Positions 34,645 through 44,159 of a DNA stretch of 64,000 bases are shown in pieces (position 1 is the stretch's first letter; every line of letters starts with the position of its first letter). The position numbers and the translations under genes are program-made. Under the pieces are notes generated by a model. It had not been told where the DNA came from. It worked only from the letters and a program-made list of their open reading frames with translations, and did not search any database. This stretch comes from Sphingopyxis sp. 113P3. GTDB taxonomy: Bacteria > Pseudomonadota > Alphaproteobacteria > Sphingomonadales > Sphingomonadaceae. Location of the stretch: assembly GCF_001278035.1 (NCBI RefSeq), contig NZ_CP009452.1:4001501-4065500 (forward strand). Reading direction: 5' to 3'.

Positions 34645-36966
34645 ATGCACGATCATCAGAGCGCAGAAAAAGGCAGCGGGAGCACGACCGATCCCGTCTG
34701 CGGCATGACGGTCGATCCGGCCACCACACCTCACACCGCGACGCATAGCGGCAAGCATCACTATTTCTGCAGCGCAGGCTGCCTCGCCAAATTCGAGGCC
34801 GATCCCGATCTTTATGCCGCAAAAAGCGAGCCGGCCGCAGCCGATGCACCCGAAGGCGCCATCTGGACCTGCCCGATGCATCCCGAAATCCAGCGCGCCG
34901 GCCCCGGAAGCTGCCCGATCTGCGGCATGGCACTCGAGCCCGTCATGCCGACAGCATCGGACGGCCCCAGCGAAGAATATCGCGATATGCGGCGGCGCTT
35001 CTGGATCGGGCTCCTTCTCGCCCTCCCGGTGGTTGCGCTCGAAATGGGCGGCCATCTGACGGGCCTCCACCAATATGTCGGCCGCCAGACGAACAACTGG
35101 ATCCAGATGCTGCTCGCGACCCCCGTCGTGCTATGGGCTGGCTGGCCCTTCTTCGAGCGCGCCTGGCTCTCGATCCGCAACAAGAGCCTCAACATGTTCA
35201 CCCTCATAGCGATGGGGACGGGCGTTGCCTGGGGCTACAGCATGATGGCGACGATTCTCCCGCAAATCTTCCCGGCAGCCTTCCGCGCCGCCGATGGTTC
35301 GGTCGCGGTCTATTTCGAGGCCGCCGCAGTCATCACGGTCCTGGTGCTACTCGGGCAGGTGCTCGAACTCAGGGCCCGCGAAACGACGAGCGGCGCGATC
35401 CGCGCGCTCCTTGACCTGACACCGAAGCTCGCCCGGCGCGTCCGCAGCGATGGAAGCGACGAGGAGGTAGCGCTCGAGGAAGTCGCGGTCGGCGACATGC
35501 TGCGCATCCGTCCGGGCGAAAAAGTCCCCGTCGATGGCATCGTCGTAGAAGGCCGCGGCACAGTCGACGAATCGATGGTTACGGGCGAATCGATGCCGGT
35601 CACCAAGGCGGCCGGCGCGGCGCTGATCGGCGGGACGATCAACCAGACGGGCGGCCTGCTCATGCGCAGCGAGAAGGTCGGGCGCGACACGATGCTCGCG
35701 CGGATCGTACAAATGGTCGCCGACGCGCAGCGCAGCCGGGCGCCGATCCAGCGTCTCGCCGATACCGTTTCGGGCTGGTTCGTGCCCGGCGTCATCGTCG
35801 TCGCCATCGTCGCTTTCATTGTCTGGTCGCTTCTCGGCCCCGCGCCCGCCATGGCCTACGGCCTTATCGCCGCCGTCTCGGTGCTCATCATCGCCTGCCC
35901 CTGCGCGCTCGGCCTCGCGACGCCGATGTCGATCATGGTCGGCGTGGGGCGTGGCGCCGAAGCCGGCGTGCTGATCAAAAATGCCGAGGCGCTTGAACGG
36001 ATGGAGAAGGTCGACACCCTCGTCGTCGACAAGACCGGGACGCTGACCGAAGGCAGGCCCTCGGTCGTCGCCATCGAAGTCGCCGAAGGCTTCGAAGAGC
36101 AGGATCTGCTCCGGATTGCCGCGAGCCTCGAGCGCAGCAGCGAACATCCATTGGCGGCCGCGATCGTCAAGGCCGCCGAGGACCGGGGCCTCGCGCTGGT
36201 CGAGCCATCGGGGGTCGACCAGCCGGTCGGCAAGGGTATCGTCGGGGTCGTCGACGACAAGGCGATAGTCCTCGGCAATGCGAGCTTTCTTGAAGAATAT
36301 GACGTCGATCTGGGCGCGCTCACCGAGGCAGCCGACCGCCTTCGCACAGACGGCGCGACGGCGATCTACATCGCGGTCAATGGCAAGGCGGCCGGGGTCA
36401 TCGCCATCGCCGACCCCGTCAAGGAAACGACGGGCGACGCGCTCGCGGCGCTGCGCGAGGCCGGAATCAAGGTCATCATGCTCACCGGCGACAATCGCGT
36501 CACCGCCGAGGCGATCGCGCGGCGCCTCGGCATCGACGACGTTGAGGCCGACGTCCTCCCCGACCAGAAGAGTGCGGTCGTGCAGCGGCTGCGCGAAGAG
36601 GGCCGGATCGTCGCGATGGCCGGCGACGGGGTCAACGACGCCCCCGCGCTCGCCGCCGCTGACGTCGGCATCGCGATGGGCTCGGGAACCGATGTCGCCA
36701 TCGAAAGCGCGGGTGTGACGCTGCTGCGCGGCGACCTTCTGGGCATCGTGCGGGCGCGGCATCTCAGCCATGCGACGATGGCGAACATCCGCCAGAATCT
36801 CTTCTTCGCTTTCGCCTATAATGTCGCCGGGATTCCGGTCGCTGCGGGCGTGCTCTATCCGGTCTTCGGACTATTGCTCTCGCCGGTCATTGCCGCCGCT
36901 GCGATGGCACTCTCGTCCGTCAGCGTCATCGCCAATTCGTTGCGGCTGCGCTTTGCCAGAATCTGA
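34645..36966 (+). CDS. P1B-type copper(I)-exporting ATPase
   Basis: A 773-residue copper-translocating ATPase. The N-terminus has a YHS domain ([10 protein letters not shown] with [14 protein letters not shown]) and a heavy-metal-binding domain ([22 protein letters not shown]) instead of the usual HMA domains. Then come the TM helices with the CPC site ([13 protein letters not shown]), the actuator VTGES, the phosphorylation site [24 protein letters not shown] and [21 protein letters not shown] 34645 follows CGGGAGCGGCGGCG; the longer frame upstream lacks domain sequence. It exports Cu(I) from the cytosol to the periplasm, where CopA oxidises it. Confidence 0.94.
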   Translation: MHDHQSAEKGSGSTTDPVCGMTVDPATTPHTATHSGKHHYFCSAGCLAKFEADPDLYAAKSEPAAADAPEGAIWTCPMHPEIQRAGPGSCPICGMALEPVMPTASDGPSEEYRDMRRRFWIGLLLALPVVALEMGGHLTGLHQYVGRQTNNWIQMLLATPVVLWAGWPFFERAWLSIRNKSLNMFTLIAMGTGVAWGYSMMATILPQIFPAAFRAADGSVAVYFEAAAVITVLVLLGQVLELRARETTSGAIRALLDLTPKLARRVRSDGSDEEVALEEVAVGDMLRIRPGEKVPVDGIVVEGRGTVDESMVTGESMPVTKAAGAALIGGTINQTGGLLMRSEKVGRDTMLARIVQMVADAQRSRAPIQRLADTVSGWFVPGVIVVAIVAFIVWSLLGPAPAMAYGLIAAVSVLIIACPCALGLATPMSIMVGVGRGAEAGVLIKNAEALERMEKVDTLVVDKTGTLTEGRPSVVAIEVAEGFEEQDLLRIAASLERSSEHPLAAAIVKAAEDRGLALVEPSGVDQPVGKGIVGVVDDKAIVLGNASFLEEYDVDLGALTEAADRLRTDGATAIYIAVNGKAAGVIAIADPVKETTGDALAALREAGIKVIMLTGDNRVTAEAIARRLGIDDVEADVLPDQKSAVVQRLREEGRIVAMAGDGVNDAPALAAADVGIAMGSGTDVAIESAGVTLLRGDLLGIVRARHLSHATMANIRQNLFFAFAYNVAGIPVAAGVLYPVFGLLLSPVIAAAAMALSSVSVIANSLRLRFARI

Positions 36967-37009
36967 TCGAAACCACCGGAGAAGTTCGGACGCAATAAGG
37001 GGAAATGAT

Positions 37010-37486
37010 ATGAGACGACTGACGATTACAGCAATCACATTGGCCATGCTGGTGGCCGTCCCGGCTCAGGCGACCGAGCCTGTGGATTATCAGGGCGCGG
37101 CGGCAGCGCTCGCGCAGTATAAATCAGCGATGGAAAAGCGGGACCTGACCGGCGTCGAGGCACTCTTTTCGCCAGACGCCCAGATATTCGAGTCGGGCGG
37201 CGTCGAAGGGAATTTCGCCCACTATCGCGACCATCACCTCGGTCCCGAACTCAAGGAGTTCAGATCCTTTGCCTTCCGCAACTACAAGATATCGGTTCGG
37301 GGCGAAGGCGATGTAGCGATCGCGACCGAGACCTATAGCTTCTCGATCGTACTCGCGAGCGGCGAAACAATCGAGCGGGACGGCGTCGCAACGAGCGTCC
37401 TTAAATGGGAAAACGGAAAGTGGCAGATCGTCAATCTGCACAGTTCCTCACGCAAGCCCAAGGTGCGGCCGGCGGGCGGCGCCTGA
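37010..37486 (+). CDS. Periplasmic SnoaL/DUF4440-like protein
   Basis: A 158-residue exported protein. The signal peptide ends near AVPAQATE. The rest is an NTF2/SnoaL-like cone fold: AAALAQYKSAMEKRDLTGVEALFSPDAQIFESGG, VAIATETYSFSIVLASG and WENGKWQIVNLHSSSRKP, the last being the characteristic end. ATG 37010 follows AAGGGGAAATGAT. Such proteins appear next to copper ATPases in sphingomonads, but a defined function is not known to me. Confidence 0.8.
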   Translation: MRRLTITAITLAMLVAVPAQATEPVDYQGAAAALAQYKSAMEKRDLTGVEALFSPDAQIFESGGVEGNFAHYRDHHLGPELKEFRSFAFRNYKISVRGEGDVAIATETYSFSIVLASGETIERDGVATSVLKWENGKWQIVNLHSSSRKPKVRPAGGA

Positions 37487-37743
37487 TCGCGTGAAGAAAG
37501 GGCTCGCCCCCGAGGCTCGCGGGCCCGGGCGGGCCCTGAGGCCTCGCCGAGCCCGCGCCTGAACGAAACGCATAAGTCCGATCGAGTAAGGGGCGCCCGG
37601 AATTACCTCGACGCGGCAAGTACGCAAACCACCTGTCTCCTTTGCGACAAGGGAAAACCTGTTGCGGTGCGTATCATCTGTTGAACAGCCTTTGCATCGC
37701 GTTCGGCTTCACAGCTCGACGCTTGTTTTGAGGGAGATAGACG

Positions 37744-38373
37744 ATGGAGCGTTTTCGAAACTTCGATTTCCGGAAGCACATGCCTAGCTTGGCGTTCACG
37801 CTCCTGGCCGTTGCCGTCATAGCTGGCGCTGGAGCAATCACCGTCTATCTCGGCCTGTACAATATAGCGGCCGATGCACCTCATAGCCGACTGACTTACA
37901 GCGTCATCGAAACATTCAGGGAGCAATCCATCGCAGCCCGGTCCGGATCGATCGCGGTGCCGGCGGATTTGGCGGCTCCGGCGCGGATCGCATCGGGCGC
38001 CGGACTATACACGGAGATGTGCAGCGGCTGCCATCTGGCGCCCGGAATGGAAAAAACCGAAATGAGTCAGGGGCTGTATCCGCAAGCGCCCATCTTGTTC
38101 AAAGGTTCGGATCGTTCTGCCTCGGAGCAATTCTGGATCATCAAGCATGGAATCAAGATGACCGCCATGCCGGCGTGGGGAAAAACGCACGATGATCGTC
38201 TTATCTGGGATATGGTCGCGTTCATCCGGCAACTTCCAAGCCTGTCGCCGGCTCAGTATCAGGCAATGACGCAGAATGTGCCAATGGACCATGACGCGAT
38301 GATGAAGGGCATGACAGAGGCCAAGGCCGCGAGTCAGGAAACAAGCGAGGCGGGCGAACACGCAGGGCACTGA
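37744..38373 (+). CDS. Membrane-anchored c-type cytochrome with Met/His tail
   Basis: A 209-residue monohaem cytochrome c. An N-terminal membrane anchor (SLAFTLLAVAVIAGAGAITVYLGLY) is followed by the haem-binding CSGCH in TEMCSGCHLAPGM at about 98-102. The axial methionine is in MTAMPAWGKTHDD. The tail, with VPMDHDAMMKGMTE and GEHAGH, is rich in Met and His like the copper proteins around it. ATG 37744 follows GAGGGAGATAGACG. It could pass electrons from Cu(I) oxidation by CopA or simply bind copper; this is inference. Confidence 0.87.
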   Translation: MERFRNFDFRKHMPSLAFTLLAVAVIAGAGAITVYLGLYNIAADAPHSRLTYSVIETFREQSIAARSGSIAVPADLAAPARIASGAGLYTEMCSGCHLAPGMEKTEMSQGLYPQAPILFKGSDRSASEQFWIIKHGIKMTAMPAWGKTHDDRLIWDMVAFIRQLPSLSPAQYQAMTQNVPMDHDAMMKGMTEAKAASQETSEAGEHAGH

Positions 38374-38484
38374 CCTCATCGACAATTGCATATCGCCGAC
38401 CCTTGTCGGCGTGAGTCAACCCGTTCACGCGACGGCGCCCTGTGGAACGAGAACGTATCATGACCTGCGTTCAGGCGAGGTATT

Positions 38485-38512
38485 CCTCCCGGGCGCGCTA
38501 GCGCCCGGGAGG
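38485..38512. terminator. Strong GC hairpin between cytochrome and TonB receptor
   Basis: A perfect 12-bp stem (CCTCCCGGGCGC and its complement) with a GCTA loop. It lies between the convergent cytochrome and TonB receptor genes. There is no U-run on either strand, so it could act by Rho-dependent termination or transcript protection. Confidence 0.55.
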
Positions 38513-38561
38513 ACCGACGACCGTAGGGGAGCCGCCGGGGAACCTCGCGAGACGAGGAACC

Positions 38562-40637
38562 TCAGAAGAAATAGCGCAGCTGCAGCCCGTACTGACGCGG
38601 CTCGCCGTAGATGTAGAGCGGAAGGGTCGGATTCGAGACACCGGTGGCGTCCGTCCCGATCGTACTATAGCTCACATATCGCTCGTCGGTCAGATTTCGG
38701 CCATAAAGTGCAATTTCCCACGCTTCGCTAGCTGGCTGCCAAGCGATACGGCCGTTGACGAGAGTCGTGGCGTTTCCGGAAAAGAGCGGATTGTTGCTGG
38801 GCTTGAAAAAGACGCTGTCGCGCCAAGAGATGTCGGTCCGCAATGTCAGCATTCCGCCGCCCAGGGACGCCTTATATTCTCCGCCGAGAGTGATGTTCCA
38901 CTTGGGCGCGTTGGGCAGCCGCTTGCCTTTGAGGCTTGCACCGGCATCGTCAAAATAGACATCGTAGCGAGCATCGAGATAAGCGATCGTCGATGTGAGC
39001 GTCAGACGATCGAACGGCCGCGCCATCAGTTCCGCCTCGACCCCCTTGATCGTCGCCTTGCCGGCGTTGGTGGTACTGGCAACGCCATTGTTATACTCAA
39101 CCACCTGAAGATTGGTGTAATCATAGTAGAAGGCCGAAACATTTGCTCGAAGCCGACGATCGAGGAGCGTCGATTTCAGGCCGACTTCGTAGCTCCAAAT
39201 ATATTCCGGGAGGAAGGGCCGCCCGTCGCCCAGCTGGAATCCGCCCGATTTGAACCCGCGGGTTGCCGACGCATAAACCATGACGTCGTCGGCAACGTCG
39301 TAATCGATCCCGATTTTCGGAGTCCAGGCGGTCCAGGATGATCTGGGCTGGCCGGCATCGACCTGGTTTCCGTTCAGCAAGACCCGATATGCGAAATCCT
39401 TCTTCTCGTAGGAATAACGGAGCCCCCCGGTCAAACGGAGGCGCTCGATGAGTTCGTAGCTCGCTTGACCGAAAAGCGCGAAAGCGTTCGTCGTATTGTT
39501 TTCCGGGATCGCGAGCCGACGGCCCGGTTCGATGATCCGTATTTCGTCATTGCCCTTTTCGTTGAGATAGAAGGCTCCGACGATCCAGCGCAGCTTGTCT
39601 GCATCATTGTTGAGCAGTTGGAACTCCTGCGTGAAGCTGCGAGAGCGTTCGAAAAACTCGATATCGCGGAGGAAGCGGTCGGTCGAGTCGACATCGAGCG
39701 CCTGGACGACCTTGCTCTTGCGCAGCGCAGTGATCGAGCGGATCGTGACCGGACCACCATCCCAGTTCATCGTCGAGGACACGCCCCAAGCATCGACGTC
39801 GTAACGCGGCAGGCGGTCGAGCGCGGCTTCTTTGTCATTGGCCGGGATCGTCGCCCCCGCATCGATGAAGCCTTGCGGATAAAAGGGCCGGACAGACCGT
39901 GCGCCAGTCTCGCGATCGCGGCTGGCATCCGCCCGCAGCACGATCTCAAGACGGTCGCTAGCGTCGATCGCAAGCGTCAGTCGTCCGGCGAGATTGTCTT
40001 CATTCTGGTATCGCCGTCCCGAAACGATGTCGCGGTAGATGCCGTCACGCTGGTTGGCAAGCAAGGTGAGACGGCCTCGGACGCCCGCTCCGAGCGGCCC
40101 CGAAATCGTGCCACTAAGCGAGCGCTTCTCATAATTTCCGACTGTGAGCCCCAGCGCGCCGGTCAAATCCTCCGTTGGCATCTTGGAGATGATGTTGAGC
40201 GTGCCGCCGGCGGAGTTGCGACCGAAGAGAACGCCCTGCGGACCGCGCAGAACCTCGATGCGTTCAACGTCGAACAAATCCTGATAGCTCGTCGTCGGAC
40301 GCGAGATGTAGACACCGTCGTAATGGACCGTCGTGCTGGGATCGGTCGCAACGCCGAACGCGGAGGTGCCGATTCCACGAATATTGATGATCGCCATGGA
40401 ATCGTTGGTGATCGACACGCCCGGCACGAAAAATTGCAGGTCTTCGACGTTGGATATGCCCGTTGCCGTAAGCGCCTCGCCGGTCATCGCTGTGACCGAG
40501 ACGGGAACAGACTGCAAATTTTCCTCGCGCTTCTCGGCCGTTACGATGATCTCCGCGAGGCCTTCCGACTGGGCTTCCTGAGCCTGCACAGGCATTGCGA
40601 ACGCCATCGCAATCGCCGCGAGCGAAGTTCGCTGCAT
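38562..40637 (-). CDS. TonB-dependent receptor in the copper region
   Basis: A 691-residue outer-membrane receptor. The signal peptide ends at MPVQAQ. The plug has EIIVTAEKREENLQSVPVSVTAM, INIRGIGTSAF and VERIEVLRGPQGVLFGRNSAGGTLNI, of the IPR/CirA-like subgroup found with Sphingomonas xenobiotic and siderophore receptors. The barrel ends LQLRYFF. MQRTSL at 40637 is chosen because it begins the signal peptide; an ATG at 40676 is possible. The substrate is unknown. An RNA leader able to fold into nested hairpins lies upstream. Confidence 0.92.
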   Translation of the reverse strand: MQRTSLAAIAMAFAMPVQAQEAQSEGLAEIIVTAEKREENLQSVPVSVTAMTGEALTATGISNVEDLQFFVPGVSITNDSMAIINIRGIGTSAFGVATDPSTTVHYDGVYISRPTTSYQDLFDVERIEVLRGPQGVLFGRNSAGGTLNIISKMPTEDLTGALGLTVGNYEKRSLSGTISGPLGAGVRGRLTLLANQRDGIYRDIVSGRRYQNEDNLAGRLTLAIDASDRLEIVLRADASRDRETGARSVRPFYPQGFIDAGATIPANDKEAALDRLPRYDVDAWGVSSTMNWDGGPVTIRSITALRKSKVVQALDVDSTDRFLRDIEFFERSRSFTQEFQLLNNDADKLRWIVGAFYLNEKGNDEIRIIEPGRRLAIPENNTTNAFALFGQASYELIERLRLTGGLRYSYEKKDFAYRVLLNGNQVDAGQPRSSWTAWTPKIGIDYDVADDVMVYASATRGFKSGGFQLGDGRPFLPEYIWSYEVGLKSTLLDRRLRANVSAFYYDYTNLQVVEYNNGVASTTNAGKATIKGVEAELMARPFDRLTLTSTIAYLDARYDVYFDDAGASLKGKRLPNAPKWNITLGGEYKASLGGGMLTLRTDISWRDSVFFKPSNNPLFSGNATTLVNGRIAWQPASEAWEIALYGRNLTDERYVSYSTIGTDATGVSNPTLPLYIYGEPRQYGLQLRYFF

Positions 40638-40950
40638 TGTGCGCTTCTTTAACGAGCAACAGTATAGATTGTTCACTACGCTTCCCCTGTTTCGAAGAAC
40701 TGCGCCGTCGCGCAGCTCAAATGAGTTTCGGGGAAGTCGAGGACAAAAACATGCATGCCCGGAAACCGCTGTTTACGGCTTCCGGGTTCAAACACCCAAC
40801 ATCCCCTACTGAGATTGATTACGCACCAGAACGCCCCATCCCTCAAAAAATGGTACAGAGAACGTTTGACCGATGGAATTGGGCTCTCCGATTTGTCCGG
40901 CTTGCCAGAATGAAGTTGACACGGAATGCGCCAAGGATCATGCTTTCGTC
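40638..40950. promoter_or_regulatory. 313-bp divergent region with structured leader of the TonB receptor
   Basis: No gene is supported in this stretch between the TonB receptor and the small exported protein. On the minus strand, in the receptor leader, CTTCCCC (40730-40736) pairs with GGGGAAG (40681-40687), enclosing a hairpin CTGCGC-GACG-GCGCAG (40700-40715). A further hairpin with 10 of 11 pairs lies at 40758-40786. This may be a cis-regulatory RNA. No cobalamin or other riboswitch consensus was recognised. Confidence 0.45.
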
Positions 40951-41310
40951 ATGAAGCGCCGCTTCTCGCTCCTGCTCCTTCTCGGAGCCTTGCTGGGTCT
41001 CTTGGCCCAGGAAGCGGCGTTCGCTTCAGCGATGCCGATGCCCGACACGGCCATCACCGCGTCCGCAATGAGCGACGAATGCGCGGAGATGATGGGCATC
41101 GACAAGTCGCAGGACAAGAGGCCCTGCCAAGGTCTCACGCTCGACTGCATTGCCAAGATGGGCTGCGCGCTTCCGCCCGCCGTCGTATCGCCGGCTATGC
41201 CGCTCGAAACGAAAGCGCATGTCCCAGGCTTGCTCGATCCGCTTCCTGTCCGGCGGCTCGCTGGCAGAACATTCGGCCCCGAACCCGATCCACCTCTATC
41301 CCTCGGCTGA
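40951..41310 (+). CDS. Small exported Met/Cys-containing protein before the cus operon
   Basis: 119 residues. The signal sequence (RRFSLLLLLGALLGLLAQEAAFASA) is followed by a mature part with MPMPDT, CAEMMGIDK, PCQGLTLDCIAKMGC and a proline-rich tail. Four cysteines and several methionines suggest metal binding in the periplasm. The ATG at 40951 starts the signal peptide. It is 63 bp upstream of the next small gene and is probably part of the cus transcription unit. No named family is recognised. Confidence 0.7.
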   Translation: MKRRFSLLLLLGALLGLLAQEAAFASAMPMPDTAITASAMSDECAEMMGIDKSQDKRPCQGLTLDCIAKMGCALPPAVVSPAMPLETKAHVPGLLDPLPVRRLAGRTFGPEPDPPLSLG

Positions 41311-41373
41311 ATTGCAAAAGGCGAACCGCGCTTCCGGCGCGCCTTTCCTAGCTTTTCAACCGAGGAATTCGAC

Positions 41374-41640
41374 ATGAAACCTATTTTTGCTCTTGCCGCA
41401 CTCGCGGCCGCAACGCTTGCCGCTCCCGTTTTCGCACAGGAAGCGCCGGGGGGCCATTATGAATGGCAGACCCGCCAGGTGCCGGGGCCGAACAAGTCCA
41501 ATACCACCTCGCGGGTCCGCGTCTGGGTGAAGGACAAGTCCGCCCAGATGGCCAACTGCGACTGCGACATGATGAAGGCCGATCCGGCCGATTGCATGAA
41601 AAAAATGACCGGCGGCCACATGGCGCACCCCGCGGCGTAA
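41374..41640 (+). CDS. Small periplasmic protein with Cys/Met/His-rich end
   Basis: 88 residues. The signal peptide ends at APVFAQ. The mature protein has a short beta-type region (HYEWQTRQVPGPNKS, RVRVWVKD) and a C-terminus with NCDCDMMKADPADCMKKM and GGHMAH, a potential copper-binding cluster. ATG 41374 follows GAGGAATTCGAC. It precedes cusC and shares the operon, separated by a perfect hairpin at 41646-41675. The function is inferred from composition and position only. Confidence 0.72.
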   Translation: MKPIFALAALAAATLAAPVFAQEAPGGHYEWQTRQVPGPNKSNTTSRVRVWVKDKSAQMANCDCDMMKADPADCMKKMTGGHMAHPAA

Positions 41641-41645
41641 TATCT

Positions 41646-41675
41646 CCATCCCCGGCGCCTATGCGCCGGGGATGG
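41646..41675 (+). terminator. Perfect 13-bp stem hairpin before cusC
   Basis: CCATCCCCGGCGC and its complement flank a CTAT loop, 5 bp after the stop of the small periplasmic protein. There is no U-run. It may be a partial terminator or processing site that sets a higher level for the small protein than for cusCBAF. Confidence 0.55.
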
Positions 41676-41703
41676 CCTCGCCCGATCCAAAAAGGGGGAA
41701 ATC

Positions 41704-42930
41704 ATGCGCCTTTTCTTTGCGGCAGCCGTGCTTGCGCTGCCCACGGCCCTGCACGCCGAACCGATGTCGCTCGATGATGCGCTTCGGCTGGCGGAAACGC
41801 GAGCGCCCGAATTACAAGCCCGAGAAGCCGGGCTCGATGCCGCGCGGTCGGCGGCAATCGCCGCCGACCGGCTTCCCGACCCGAAGCTCAATCTCGCCAT
41901 CCAGGATTTCCCGGTAACCGGTCCCGATGCGGGCCGGTTCAATCGCGACGATTTCACGATGCAGGTCATCGGCGTCAGCCAGGATTTCCCGAACCCCGCC
42001 AAGCGACGCGCACGCGCGACGCGCGCGCAGGCCGATATCGGAATCGCCCGCGCCGACGAGGCAGTTACCGCGCAGGACGTCCGGCTCGCGACTGCGCTTG
42101 CCTGGGTCGATCTCTTCTATGCCAAGAAGCGGCTGAAGGAACTCGACCTGCTCGACGCCGGTCTCGGGGATTTGCAAGCAACGGTGACGGCGCGACTAGC
42201 GAGCGGCGCGGCGCGCCCGGCGCAAGCGCTGGAGCCCGATCAGCTTCGCGCCGCGATCAACGACCGCCGCAGCGCGCTCGCCGCCGAGATCGCCCGCGCC
42301 CGCGCACAGCTCGCGCGTTTCACCGGCGACCCCGTCGCCGACACGGCGGGTGACCCGCCGCCGCCGACGGTCGACGAGGCGACGCTCCGCGCCGGCATCG
42401 ACGCCTTGCCGCGGCTGCGCGCGCTCGATGCCCGCACGTTGGCGGCCGACGCCGAAACGGGTCTTGCGCGCGCCGACAAGCGCCCCGACTGGAGCGTCAA
42501 TGCGGCCTATGGACGTCGCGAGCCCAATTATGGCGACCTCGTCACGCTCGGCGTCACCATCGACCTGCCCTTCTTCTCGAAGAAGCGGCAGGACCCGAAA
42601 ATCGCGGCGCGAGCCAGCGAAGCGACGCGTGCGCGCCTCGACCGCGAGGCCGCGAAGCGCGACATCACGGCGGCGCTCGATGCCGATCTCGCCGACCATC
42701 GCATGCATCATGAGCAGCTTGGCAATGCACGGTCGCGGCTGGTCCCGCTCGCCAAGAAGCGCGCTGAACTCGACCTCGCCAGTTACGCCGCCGGGAAGCT
42801 CGACCTCGGGACAGCGCTGCTGTCGACGCTCGCGCTGGTGGAGGCCGAAGTCGATGCGCTGGCGCGCGAAGCCGAGGTCGCGCGCGACGCGATCCGGATC
42901 AATTACATTTATGGGGAGACAGGGCGATGA
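41704..42930 (+). CDS. cusC: Outer-membrane efflux channel CusC (TolC family)
   Basis: A 408-residue outer-membrane factor of the RND copper/silver efflux system. The signal peptide ends at ALHAEP. Two OEP repeats each have long helices: LDDALRLAETRAPELQAREAGLDAAR at about 22, then FPVTGPDAGRFN, and the second repeat from about 220. It is at the short end of the family, like CzcC-type channels in alphaproteobacteria. It overlaps cusB by 4 bp (ATGA). Confidence 0.9.
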   Translation: MRLFFAAAVLALPTALHAEPMSLDDALRLAETRAPELQAREAGLDAARSAAIAADRLPDPKLNLAIQDFPVTGPDAGRFNRDDFTMQVIGVSQDFPNPAKRRARATRAQADIGIARADEAVTAQDVRLATALAWVDLFYAKKRLKELDLLDAGLGDLQATVTARLASGAARPAQALEPDQLRAAINDRRSALAAEIARARAQLARFTGDPVADTAGDPPPPTVDEATLRAGIDALPRLRALDARTLAADAETGLARADKRPDWSVNAAYGRREPNYGDLVTLGVTIDLPFFSKKRQDPKIAARASEATRARLDREAAKRDITAALDADLADHRMHHEQLGNARSRLVPLAKKRAELDLASYAAGKLDLGTALLSTLALVEAEVDALAREAEVARDAIRINYIYGETGR

Positions 42931-44159
42931 CCGATGCGACGTCAGCGGCGCGGTGGCGCGCCGCTATCCTGGCCGCGGTGCTGATCGCGGGCGGCGGCGG
43001 CTATTGGCTGGGACAGCGCGGGGACAGCCATGCGCCGGGGGGAACCCCCGCCGACAGCCGCAAGATCCTCTATTATTACGACCCGATGTTTCCGAACCAG
43101 AAGTTCGACAAGCCCGGCAAGTCGCCCTTCATGGATATGCAGCTCGAGCCTAAATATGCCGATGAGGCTGGCGGTTCTGGCACCGGCCCCGGCATCACGG
43201 TCGATCCGGCCGCGAGGCAGAGCCTCGGAATACGCGTCGTCGCGGCCGAAATGGGCAGTCTGGCGGCGACCTTCGACGTCAATGGCAGTGTGGATTTCAA
43301 CCAGCGCGACGTCGCCATCGTCCAGGCGCGCTCGGGCGGCTTCGTCGAGCGCGTCTATCGCCTCGCGCCCGGCGACGTCATCGGCGCCGGCACGCCGATC
43401 GCCGACCTGCAATTGCCCGAATGGGGCGGCGCCCAGACCGAATATCTGAGCGTCAAGAAACTCGGACGCCCCGACCTCACTTCAGCGGCACGCCAGCGGC
43501 TGCGGCTGATGGGCATGCCCGAAGGGGTGATTGCCGAGGTCGACCGGACCGGACGAACCGGCGGCAGGCTGACGGTACGCGCGCCGATCGGCGGCGTCGT
43601 CCAGACACTTAATGCGCGCGCGGGCGTCACGCTCGCCACGGGGCAGACGCTCGCCGAAATTTCGGGGCTCGGCACGGTATGGCTCAACGCGGCGCTACCC
43701 GAAGCGCAGGCCGGGTTGGTCAACATCGGCCAGCGGGCGACGGCGACCCTTACCGCCTTTCCCGGCGAGAGCTTCGCCGGCAGGGTCGTGGCGATCCTGC
43801 CGACGACGACCGCCGACAGTCGGACTCTGACGGTGCGCATTGAACTCGCCAATCGCGGCGGGCGTCTCCGCCCCGGAATGTTCGCGGCGGTAGCGCTCGG
43901 CGGCGATGCCAAACCGGCGCTGCTGGTGCCGAGCGAAGCGGTGATCCGCACCGGCACGCGCAGCATCGTGATGCTCGAGAAGGGCGACGGTCGCTATCAT
44001 CCTGCCGAAGTGGTCGCTGGGCGCGAAGGCGGCGGCAAGACCGAGATATTGCGGGGGCTCGCACCCGGCGAGAAGGTCGTCGCGTCGGGTCAGTTCCTGC
44101 TCGATTCCGAAGCGAGCCTGACCGGTCTCACCGTGCGCCCGCTGGAGCCTGCGCAATGA
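42927..44159 (+). CDS. cusB: Copper RND periplasmic adaptor CusB
   Basis: A 410-residue membrane-fusion protein. An N-terminal membrane anchor ([18 protein letters not shown]) is followed by the CusB-type metal-binding stretch [20 protein letters not shown] with [10 protein letters not shown] barrel-sandwich/lipoyl domain ([17 protein letters not shown] ... [13 protein letters not shown]) and a beta-barrel domain ([19 protein letters not shown]) complete the adaptor. It links CusA to CusC and passes Cu(I) on. Both ends overlap neighbours by 4 bp, indicating coupled translation. Confidence 0.93.
   Translation: MTDATSAARWRAAILAAVLIAGGGGYWLGQRGDSHAPGGTPADSRKILYYYDPMFPNQKFDKPGKSPFMDMQLEPKYADEAGGSGTGPGITVDPAARQSLGIRVVAAEMGSLAATFDVNGSVDFNQRDVAIVQARSGGFVERVYRLAPGDVIGAGTPIADLQLPEWGGAQTEYLSVKKLGRPDLTSAARQRLRLMGMPEGVIAEVDRTGRTGGRLTVRAPIGGVVQTLNARAGVTLATGQTLAEISGLGTVWLNAALPEAQAGLVNIGQRATATLTAFPGESFAGRVVAILPTTTADSRTLTVRIELANRGGRLRPGMFAAVALGGDAKPALLVPSEAVIRTGTRSIVMLEKGDGRYHPAEVVAGREGGGKTEILRGLAPGEKVVASGQFLLDSEASLTGLTVRPLEPAQ

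Noticed and set aside
40638..40870. Cobalamin riboswitch before the TonB receptor
   Set aside because: No B12 box or other conserved elements on the receptor strand; only generic hairpins are present.
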